Source: Gonium pectorale (taxonomy: Eukaryota > Chlorophyta > Chlorophyceae > Chlamydomonadales > Volvocaceae). From it: a stretch of DNA of 19,088 bases. Every line of letters begins with the position of its first letter. Positions within the stretch are counted from its first letter, which is position 1. The DNA is taken from contig LSYV01000315.1 of assembly GCA_001584585.1 (NCBI GenBank), positions 1-19,088 of the forward strand. Reading direction: 5' to 3'. A program made the position numbers and the translations under genes. Below the pieces are notes generated by a model. That model was not told where the DNA came from. It did not search any database and saw nothing but the letters and a program-made list of their open reading frames with translations. Below are positions 1-6,639 of this stretch, in pieces.

Positions 1-1
1 G

Positions 2-640
2 GCGGAGGTGGCGGTGGCGGTGGCGGCGGCGGCGTTGGAACCGGTGTGCCCCGATCCGCCAGCGCCGGCGCCGCTGGCGGGAGCCTCATCGGGCAGGCGC
101 GGCAGCGGCGGGAGCCGGAGTGGGGCGGGGGACGCTGATGGCGGCGGCGGCGGCATCGCTGGAGCAAGCGGCGGGGCGGCGGCGACGTCGTGCGCCTCGC
201 CGTCCTTCTGCCCCACTTGCGGCAAGTGCACGTGCAGCGTTTGCAAGGCGCGAGCCCTGGCAGCGGCGGCGGCGGTGGAGGAGGGCACGGCGGTGGTGGC
301 GCCGCCGCCACCGCCTCCCCCGCGGCTGCCGCGCATGCCGGGGTTGGGCGGCCATGCAGCGGCTGCAGCACCGCCGGGCTTTTGGGCCCTACCCCACGTT
401 GGCAATGCATGGCTGCAGAAGCGGCCATCGCTGGAGCTCTCACCCGCCGCCTCCGCCGCGGCGATCGCCGGCGGCCCAGCGCCGGGCAGGCCAAGCGGCG
501 CCGTCGCGCCGTGGGCACGTGCCGCCGCGGCTGCGGCCGGCCATGGTGGTGGCGGCGGCGGCGCCCGGGAGGCGCGACGGAGGCGGCTTTCCACTGTCAT
601 GGATCTTGGCACGAGTTCTATTCCGCTCCTGCCGTATTAG
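2..640 (+). CDS. 3' end of an Ala/Gly/Pro-rich protein with a Sprouty-like cysteine cluster (partial, 5' end outside window)
   Basis: The frame is open from the left edge of the window to a TAG at 638-640, so this is probably the last exon of a gene entering from the left. There is no convincing initiator: the first Met-type codon in frame is a GTG in a repeat. Most of the 210 residues are low-complexity Ala, Gly and Pro. The one distinctive stretch, at 209-244, carries C-x2-C-x2-C-x-C-x2-C in the context FCPTCGKCTCSVC, with another Cys six residues before it. The spacing and the CGKC core resemble the start of the animal Sprouty/SPRED cysteine-rich domain. That is inference from a short motif, and the rest of that domain is not visible. 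Third positions around the motif and in the following FWALPHVGNAWLQKR segment are mostly G or C, which supports this frame over the two overlapping open frames. Function unknown. Confidence 0.5.
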   Translation, partial: AEVAVAVAAAALEPVCPDPPAPAPLAGASSGRRGSGGSRSGAGDADGGGGGIAGASGGAAATSCASPSFCPTCGKCTCSVCKARALAAAAAVEEGTAVVAPPPPPPPRLPRMPGLGGHAAAAAPPGFWALPHVGNAWLQKRPSLELSPAASAAAIAGGPAPGRPSGAVAPWARAAAAAAGHGGGGGGAREARRRRLSTVMDLGTSSIPLLPY

Positions 641-904
641 TACATCAGGCTTGGTACGGCAGGTGCCCAGCACCACAGGCTTGACAGGCTATCTCCGGCG
701 CGGCGCCCTAGCGGCGCGGGTGTTAGGGCGGGGCGCATGCGGGTGTGAGAGGGGCCGGTGCCCGCCAGGCGGGTCAGGCAATCACCAGCCTCGCGGCTTG
801 CACTTCGAAAGACTGGGTTGCGAAAGACTGGGCCCGCGAGCCGCTGTGAGTACGAAGCATCGAGTTACATGTTGTTACGAGTCTTCCGGTGCGCAGGAAA
901 GTTT

Positions 905-1093
905 CTACACTGGAATGAAGTGTGGTTTGTAGGGCGTCGTTTTTAAGAGCCGCAGCAGGGCGCCGGGCTGGTCGGGCATCGCCACCAGTCGCCACCCGAC
1001 ATACGTAACGGTATTGCACTGCTCAAGTCAGCCGACACGGCCAAACTGCTGCCCTGGGGGGATGAACGGCACAATGCGCATGTTGCGGTTCCA
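905..1093 (-). pseudogene. Degenerate coding fragment with an in-frame stop
   Basis: Read on the minus strand from 1093, one frame gives a protein-like segment (WNRNMRIVPFIPPGQQFGRVG), then a TGA at 1028-1030. The same frame continues with a second protein-like segment containing VGWRLVAMPDQPGALLRLLK and ends at a TAG (905-907). Both halves look far less random than the surroundings, and they share one frame, so the simplest reading is a decayed exon interrupted by a stop. An intron removing the TGA would have to be about 20 nt, which is too short. Another possibility is that only the second half is a real terminal exon, using the acceptor ending in GAGCAG at about 1016-1021. I do not recognise the family. 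Confidence 0.3.
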
Positions 1094-1569
1094 TGACACC
1101 GCACCGCACCGGACATGCAAGCAGTGCCAAAGAGTAAATGGATGGTACGGCAACGACGGGCGGGGCTTAGGTAGAATTGATAGACACGGTCGAGGAGCAG
1201 CGCACAGGCTGCAGACAGGGCAAGGCGCGCGTGCCTGTCTGCTCGTGTCCGTTTGTGAGGGAATTGCATGCCGCAGTATCGGCAGGTGGCGGAGAGTGGG
1301 AGAGCCTAGCAGTTCATGTTTTCCTAGCCACGGGGGCCCGTTTCTGCAGGCGATCTACTGATTGGGGTTCTGGGGGTTCGCCTACGCGCCGGCCCATCCC
1401 ACCATAGCGAATACCTAATTTATTGTATGTGTGGGTTTCCAGCATTGCGTCTTGCGTCGCTTAGCCGCGGCTCCGCCGCGGAGTAGGGGTACCTGCAGGC
1501 AGAAAAGATAGTCTTTTGCGGGGGATGGGGGGCGAGCCCTGATCCACCGAGCCGGGACTGGCCAGGGAC

Positions 1570-1574
1570 TGTAA
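1570..1574 (+). promoter_or_regulatory. Candidate TGTAA poly(A) signal
   Basis: TGTAA is the usual poly(A) signal of volvocine algae. This is the first one I see on the plus strand after the stop at 638-640. It would imply a 3' UTR of roughly 950 nt, long but not unusual for this group. The match is only five bases, so it is weak evidence on its own. Confidence 0.3.
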
Positions 1575-1749
1575 CGTAGTATGGCTCAGTCCGGCCCGGC
1601 GGTGTCAGATCTGACAAAAGGAAACTCGCGAATTAGCTAGCACCGACCGGTGCGACAGCCTAAGGACCCAGGCCTACCGGCCTCGTACTGCCGTACTACC
1701 GGACAGCACCGAAGTGCACACACGCTGGCCAGCCGAACGCAGGAAACCT

Positions 1750-1787
1750 CGGTTTCCGCTACTACGCTACGCTACGTGCGGAAACCG
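1750..1787. repeat. 10-bp perfect inverted repeat (hairpin)
   Basis: CGGTTTCCGC at 1750-1759 is matched by GCGGAAACCG at 1778-1787 with an 18-nt loop made of CTACG-type repeats. A competing smaller hairpin (GGAAACC/GGTTTCC) lies at 1742-1757. It sits in non-coding sequence and its role is unknown. Confidence 0.6.
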
Positions 1788-1938
1788 TCGTGGTTCCACG
1801 CCCTGGCGGACGAGGGAAGGCAGGACGTGTTGAGCCTTTGACGTTCCCGGAGGGAGGACGCCAGCATGTTGATGATGTGCCCTCTTGGTCATGTCCTCTC
1901 TGGAATCGGAAGCGGCGAGTCTGTTTTCTGTGGGATGG

Positions 1939-1952
1939 GGTTACAGGTTACA
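1939..1952 (-). repeat. Two GGTTACA units; tandem TGTAA on the minus strand
   Basis: GGTTACA occurs twice in tandem. On the minus strand this reads TGTAACC twice, which supplies two TGTAA poly(A)-type signals about 450 nt downstream of the stop of the minus-strand esterase exon. The same unit recurs at 4608 and 16200. Here it lacks the adjoining CGTCCGTCAAAG sequence found at the other two sites, so it may be unrelated to them. Confidence 0.45.
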
Positions 1953-2403
1953 GGTCGATGTGCACAGTTCATGGGAAAGCCATTGCCCAATCAAGACGTA
2001 CATAGGAAACGGGCGTCCCAGGCACTTGCATTAAAGTGTGCAAAAGAGGCAGCGCAGTCTGAGAGCGAGACTCCTGCGTAGATTCATCGCCGTCACATCC
2101 TAGAAGAGGCAAGCTCCGGCTCTCGAAGTGCGCCGTCAGCATACACGGCAGGACTTCACGGCGCAGAAGCGCTGAAATCGTACCATGCCGTACAACAGTC
2201 CGCAGCAGGCCACTGCGCCGCCGACCCTAATCACGCCGGGCACAGCTAACATGACAGCAGTATTATGCAAAGACAGCACATTGATCCTTCTCAACGGTGT
2301 CAACACTGCGCTTCATGCTCACGGCACCCGCAACGTGGGGGAGTGCGCCAAAAGGCATCTACCTCGCCCCCCGACGAACCACAACAGGGCTGCCGATATG
2401 ATG

Positions 2404-2898
2404 TCAAGGGCATATGCTGTGCATCACGATGTGCTGCATTGCGCTGCCCACCGTGCCGCTCCAGAAATAGTGACTTCCGTCAAACGAGCCCTCTGGCAGC
2501 GCGCTGCTCACTCCCCACATGTCTAGGATCGGCACCCCCATGTCGCGCAACACCTCCATCGCCAACATGTTGTACGCCTCCAACACCTTGTCATACCGAA
2601 AGTCAGCGCCGGCGAACAAGCGCAAGCTCAAGGGGGTTAAGTTTGCCAGCGCGTAAAACACTTGCGTCGGGCCCCGCTTCTGCACCTCCGTCAGCCGCGT
2701 GGCCAATCTTTTCAAGTTCTCCTTGAACTTGGGGATACTCCAGGGTTCCCCGTGCGTCTGGTGCGACGCCGCCCAGTGTCCCGTGCTTGCAATGAGGACG
2801 CCACACTCGTCAAATGCGTCGGCGGCGAAGCTCTTGATGGCCCAATCGTCCCTATGATAGCTGACAAGCTGATGCTCCCCCGGAATCCATAGGCCGGT
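2404..2898 (-). CDS. PC-esterase / SGNH-type acyl-esterase, C-terminal part (last exon or truncated copy)
   Basis: The minus-strand frame is open from 2898 to a TGA at 2404-2406, about 164 codons, with an upstream in-frame TGA at 2899-2901. It contains GVLIASTGHWAA, which resembles the conserved TGxW block of PC-esterases (the plant trichome-birefringence-like and Cas1p group). Near the C-terminus, ILDMWGVS is followed by FDGSHYFW, whose D-x-x-H is the Asp/His pair of the SGNH catalytic triad. The GDS block carrying the nucleophilic Ser should lie further upstream and is not seen. These enzymes act on acylated glycans in the secretory pathway. The 5' boundary is uncertain: GAG followed by CAT near 2874/2875 could be a splice acceptor but lacks a pyrimidine tract. 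A telomere-like insertion starts only 13 bp beyond the open frame, so this may be a 5'-truncated remnant. Family call fairly secure, gene integrity not. Confidence 0.6.
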   Translation of the reverse strand, partial: TGLWIPGEHQLVSYHRDDWAIKSFAADAFDECGVLIASTGHWAASHQTHGEPWSIPKFKENLKRLATRLTEVQKRGPTQVFYALANLTPLSLRLFAGADFRYDKVLEAYNMLAMEVLRDMGVPILDMWGVSSALPEGSFDGSHYFWSGTVGSAMQHIVMHSICP

Positions 2899-2910
2899 TC
2901 AGGCTTTCTA

Positions 2911-2970
2911 CTTGAAGCAAGCGAAACCCCTAAAAACCCTAAAACCCTAAACCCTTGAAGCAAGCGAGAC
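2911..2970. repeat. Interstitial telomere-like tract flanked by a 17-bp direct repeat
   Basis: A tract of CCCTAAA, CCCTAAAA and CCCTAAAAA units lies at about 2925-2954, that is TTTAGGG/TTTTAGGG on the minus strand, the plant and Chlamydomonas telomere types. It is flanked by CTTGAAGCAAGCGAAAC (2911-2927) and CTTGAAGCAAGCGAGAC (2954-2970), which match at 16 of 17 positions. The flanks look like a duplicated target, so the tract appears to have been inserted here rather than expanded from a chance seed. Confidence 0.8.
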
Positions 2971-3673
2971 CGCAGCAACTACAGCTTTTGTGATGACATG
3001 GCGGTTGTGTAGTAACCAACGGGACTTGGAATTAGCAGCAGCATGCATGCAATAATGCTCGGCGCAATGAGCATTTTGCGACTTACCATCCAGCGTTACT
3101 GATATGCCATGCGTATCAACGCCCTCGTCGCCGCAGCACCACCGCCTTGTCGGCATCCATGCCCATTCAGGTTCGCGAAGCCGCCCGGGCTCCGCTGTCG
3201 CGCCTCGGAAACCCCATCTCCCTGCCGACAAGCTCACGTCGCTCGCTCATCGCATCGACGCCACGCTCCTCGCGCTCGCAGCCGCCGCCGACCACCGCCG
3301 CCGCCGCCGCCGCTGCCAGCGAAAGCAACGAACACCTCGAACATCCTCTTCGGCCTCAACATGCAATCCGTGTGTTAAGGGGGAGCATGGCACATGTCCT
3401 CTTGCTGAGGGATCACTCCCACTGGGTTTCTTTCTGACGGTATATCCTTCACCGGCCCATCCACGCCTGACTCACGCCCCTGGTCATGTGCCTGGCGTCA
3501 GCAGAGTCCAGAGTGGCTATCACAGCCAGCGCTTCGCAGGTTGGGCCCCCGAGCTATGGGCTCATGGCTGCTTGCGCATTTATGCCACTGCTCTGCCCCG
3601 CGTTGGATTACCGGAATTAAACCCACGACCTGTGGTGACCATCGAACGACCGAATCATGGGTTCCTAACCATG

Positions 3674-3816
3674 CCCAGTACGGAGGACTCGCTCTTCTCA
3701 TGGTGGGCTCATGTGGGGCTACATGGGCGAGCCAGGGCCGTTCCGAGGTCGTGCGATGCTCGGACCGCTGGGGCCACTGACCCTAGCCCACCATGAGAAG
3801 AGTCGTCCGTACTGGG
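3674..3816. repeat. Foldback element with about 32-36 bp inverted arms (MITE-like)
   Basis: Arm 3674-3709 pairs with arm 3785-3816. After reverse complementing, the arms agree except for one substitution and one 4-nt indel inside a CTCGCTC stretch. The 75-bp loop carries a smaller CATGT/ACATG hairpin. Arms this long and this well conserved suggest a recent miniature inverted-repeat or foldback element. I see no clear target-site duplication and no coding sequence inside. Confidence 0.65.
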
Positions 3817-4590
3817 CTCGCTCAACTAACTACCAGTTGGTTAGGTTGGTTAGACTGATAGCTGAGCGTTAGCTATGGGGATGAGTCATAAGTAAGTAAG
3901 TTGCCCGACCAATCGTTGATTGCCGTGCGTTCACTCACGAATGAAAAAGGAAACGGAGATAGGGAAGGCAGCAGCGTTGTCACGACATATCGTGTGATTG
4001 ACAGGACGCGTGATATGTGCCGTGAAGTATGGCGCTAGAAGGCTCGAGCCGAGCCTGATGCTGCCCTTGTGTTGGCTGGTGTATGGGTTTGCTGTGCACG
4101 ATCTCGTACGATATCTGTGTACGGTAGGCGCTGGCTACGTATTTGAGCGCCGTTAGTTTGCGCTGGTCGAGAAAAGAGAAAGCTGCACAGCTGTCGCTCG
4201 ACACGCTTGCTCTAGCGGACACGCACATGTGTCGCATGCACTGTTAGGACCTTAGGGCCACGGTGCAGAGCTTGTGTAAATGCGACCAGCCACCATCATG
4301 CATGTAGCCTCGACGCGGAACCGCGGCGCGATCTCTGCGCGCGCCGCCAGTGCACACTACACTACACTCGCTAGTTGCTACACCATAATGAACCCTCATG
4401 TTGAGCGACCCTGCTGATAGCGTGGTCTGAGGCGTGGAGGCGGCAACGGCAGTGGAGGTGGCAGCTACGGGGCTTGGGAGCGCTGGCGGCACCCCACCGC
4501 TGGGGACCTAGCCAGGCCCATCATCCGCTCAATCACCCGCTGTAGCCTCTGCAATCTATCGCACCCAGCGCCGTGTCTCGCCCCGCCCGC

Positions 4591-4650
4591 ACCGACCCGG
4601 CTATCCAGGTTACAGGTTACACGTCCGTCAAAGCGACCGACCCGGCTATC
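4591..4650 (-). mobile_element. 30-bp insertion between 15-bp direct repeats, ending in GGTTACA units
   Basis: ACCGACCCGGCTATC is present at 4591-4605 and again, exactly, at 4636-4650. Between them lies a 30-bp segment with two GGTTACA units followed by CGTCCGTCAAAG. The first 27 nt from 4608 are identical to 16220-16246, where five GGTTACA units precede the same block. On the minus strand the segment reads CTTTGACGGACG followed by TGTAACC units, the form expected for the 3' end of a 5'-truncated non-LTR retroelement with a short tandem-repeat tail and target-site duplication. No coding part of such an element is in the window, so the class is inferred. Confidence 0.5.
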
Positions 4651-4886
4651 GTGGGCAGCGCGCTGGGCACGCAGCTGCGAGAATCCAGCAGCGTTCCCTC
4701 AGCGCGGCGCTTTGTGCGCCAAGCGCCATTACCCCCCGCCGCCCGCCGCGCCGGGCCGCGGTGGCGATCAGGGCGGGAGCCGTCGCTGATGTTGCTGTTG
4801 GAGGGGTCCGAGGCTCCGAGACCGAGGCAGGCTAAGGGGCAACCAAGGCTCCCTCACCCGCCCACCCCCATCCCCCATCAACCCCA

Positions 4887-4985
4887 TCATCGCTCGTCGT
4901 CCTTCTTTTTGGCCACCAGGACGACGAAGGGAGAGTAGCCCGCCGCCGCCTGCGCCGCCATCAGCCGGCGGCCCAGGCGGCGCAT
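4887..4985 (-). pseudogene. Diverged extra copy of the last exon of the 6.6-11.5 kb membrane-protein gene
   Basis: The minus strand encodes MRRLGRRLMAAQAAAGY, then VLVAKKKDDER and a TGA at 4887-4889. The last exon of the neighbouring gene ends RLRRLGWALLAAQAAAGY, then FVLVAKKDD and a stop. DNA similarity is clear over the same interval (about 6641-6735), including a shared CCCGCCGCCGCCTGCGCCGCC run. Outside it the similarity fades, and I see no matching upstream exon or clean acceptor. This is most likely a fragmentary duplication about 1.7 kb downstream of the intact exon, in the same orientation. It could also be the terminal exon of a decayed tandem paralogue. TGTAA signals lie about 270 nt downstream in the insertion at 4608. 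Confidence 0.55.
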
Positions 4986-5119
4986 GATGAGTGGTGTATG
5001 TGAGCCTCGCCAAAGTGCACTGAGTTGATTGTGTGCGCCTAACTGCCGTACTCGCGGGCTTGCTATGAACTGTTTTTTCGACTGTGTTTAGCGCAGGCAG
5101 AAGGGGCGGCATGCATACG

Positions 5120-5124
5120 TTACA
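5120..5124 (-). promoter_or_regulatory. Candidate TGTAA poly(A) signal (minus strand)
   Basis: TTACA on the plus strand reads TGTAA on the minus strand. It is the nearest such signal I see downstream of the membrane-protein gene stop at 6640, about 1.5 kb away. That distance is long, so the true 3' end may use a variant signal closer by. Confidence 0.2.
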
Positions 5125-5170
5125 ATGTACCGCTCAACCGCCCGAGCGAGACCGTAACGTTCCACAGCCG

Positions 5171-5192
5171 CGTACGGTATCCTTACCGTACG
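5171..5192. repeat. Perfect 9-bp stem with 4-nt loop
   Basis: CGTACGGTA and TACCGTACG are separated by TCCT. The arms contain CGTACG, a palindrome that seems over-represented throughout this window. Non-coding location; function unknown. Confidence 0.6.
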
Positions 5193-5254
5193 GCACCCTT
5201 CTGCACGCCGTACGCACGGATGTATGTATGTGTGTACACACTGCGTCAGTGTCG

Positions 5255-5288
<34 letters not shown>

Positions 5289-5289
5289 G
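5255..5289. repeat. (AGCC)8 microsatellite
   Basis: Eight uninterrupted AGCC units, just after a TATG/TGTG-rich stretch. Simple tandem repeat in intergenic or 3' UTR sequence. Confidence 0.85.
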
Positions 5290-5457
5290 CCCCCACCCGC
5301 GCCGTCAGCCCTTGCACAGAGGCAGCGAGGTGTGTGGGCCTGGATGGCACACGCACACACACACGCCTCTCAGGACATGCCTTGTCGCTAGTATCTCGGG
5401 CTAACGGGCGATCTGGACCCATATCTCTGTTTGGACTGCTATGAAACGCGTGACCAG

Positions 5458-5505
5458 AGGAGGTGAGGCGGTCACTCGTCCACCAGGAGGTGAGGCGGTC
5501 ACTCG
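5458..5505. repeat. Two exact 21-bp copies, 27-bp period
   Basis: The same 21-bp sequence, beginning AGGAGGTGAGG and ending TCACTCG, occurs at 5458-5478 and 5485-5505 with a 6-bp spacer. Tandem duplication in non-coding sequence. Confidence 0.75.
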
Positions 5506-6503
5506 GACCGGCCGGAGGCGAGGGTGGAACAGGGGTCCAGCTGGCGTTGGTGCGTGTCGGGTTAGGTGCCGCTTATGTGCGTACTTCAGCCCTGCCAGGA
5601 GGTGGCACGTACATGCGTGCTGCGAGTATTGACATGTCGTGTCGCGCCTTGCGCATGTGTGCGCTACGTACGGTGCGTGGCAGCTTTCTTTCATGCATGC
5701 CAGCTAGGCACTGTGTGCACGTGTGTGGGGGGACAGGAAGACATACAGGCGCCCTTTCATCTGCAAGCTGGCTTGATTAAACACCGCAGGAAAACTGTGA
5801 TGTGCCCTCTCCGCCGCCGCCCAGCGCAGGCGGGAAACGAAGACGAAAATTGGCTCGCACACTACCGTACCTTACGGACACCGGTCAACCAGCAGCCACG
5901 CCCTCATCACGCGCGCATCATCAGCCCAGCACCCGCCCGTCGCTACAACGAACACCCCAAAGCAAACACACACACATGCACACGGGCGGGGCGGGGCAAG
6001 CAACCTCGCTCGACACAGATCGGCCTTCCCAGCGCAAGCAATCCGTCGGGGCGCAACGCGCAGCGCCTGGCTGCGCCGCTTCCGTAGCATGCATCGCGAT
6101 CAGCAGGGAGCATCCACATGAAGCTGACGCGGCTTGCTTCCATGTCGTCTCTGCCCTGTATCTGCTATCTACCCAAATGCACATGAACGCCTGCGGCATT
6201 GGGAAGCGCCCCTTGCGCAGCAGCTGACGGCCGTGCTGACCAGCCAACTTACCATGTTGGCGGTCCCGCACCGTGCACCGCTCGATTGTATGTATGTATT
6301 CCGCTGACTGCCACCACGCTCCGCCGGCCAACCTACGGTACCCCTACCCCACAACCGCCACGCCCCGCTCCTTGTACTGTACCCCAACTACTCCAGCAGC
6401 TCCTGCGTGTCACCAGGCTCCACCACGCCACCACCACCGCCACCACCAACACCAACACCATGACTGATGCCACCACACAACGTGCATGCACTGCACATGC
6501 CGT

Positions 6504-6546
<43 letters not shown>

Positions 6547-6639
6547 GCGCCGTGCTCCCCCGTAAAACGCCGCAGTAGATGCGCGGCCGCGGCCCCTCAG
6601 CCACCCACCACCCACCACCACCGACCCATCATCCATCCC
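5506..6639. other. Probable 3' UTR and 3' flank of the minus-strand gene
   Basis: No convincing gene. Open frames on both strands lack family motifs and overlap CA-rich repeats. The part nearest 6640 lies directly downstream of the membrane-protein stop codon and is likely its 3' UTR. Confidence 0.4.
6505..6542. repeat. (CA)19 microsatellite
   Basis: Nineteen uninterrupted CA units about 100 bp downstream of the minus-strand stop codon, probably within the 3' UTR of that gene, where the transcript would carry (UG)n. Confidence 0.95.

Larger units (their letters stand above)
641..2403. other. Long stretch without an intact gene
   Basis: Apart from a degenerate coding fragment (905-1093, minus) and small repeats, I find no supportable gene here. 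Base composition is closer to balanced than in the exons. The left part is probably 3' UTR of the plus-strand gene and the right part the 3' flank of the minus-strand esterase. A short hairpin of CCGCGG arms lies near 1465-1482. Open frames here lack codon bias and motifs. Confidence 0.4.
2971..4886. other. Gene-free, repeat-containing stretch
   Basis: No gene can be supported with confidence. Between 3104 and 3378 all three plus frames and one minus frame are open and show partial codon bias, but the apparent coding frame changes along the segment and a CCG run confuses it. A consensus GTAAGT donor at 3080-3085 on the minus strand follows an open frame, but I found no in-frame acceptor joining it to the esterase exon. 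The rest holds a foldback element (3674-3816), a small hairpin ATAGCT/AGCTAT near 3860-3878, and an insertion near 4.6 kb. Confidence 0.4.

Noticed and set aside
440..676. Minus-strand frames overlapping the plus-strand Ala/Gly-rich gene
   Set aside because: They are by-products of GC-rich sequence with no motifs or sensible codon use.
3080..3237. Possible upstream exon of the esterase gene ending at a perfect GTAAGT donor
   Set aside because: The donor is phase 1, and the only acceptor-like AG past the in-frame TGA at 2899-2901 is phase 0, so no in-frame join was found. The segment carries no esterase motif.
3104..3378. Plus-strand open frames with local codon bias near a CCG run
   Set aside because: The favoured frame changes two or three times within 270 bp, so no single protein is supported. 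A frameshifted relic is possible but unproven.
3520..3640. tRNA-derived SINE promoter boxes
   Set aside because: A minus-strand match to the A-box consensus exists, but the B-box-like sequence lies on the wrong side of it and is poor. No tRNA fold was found.
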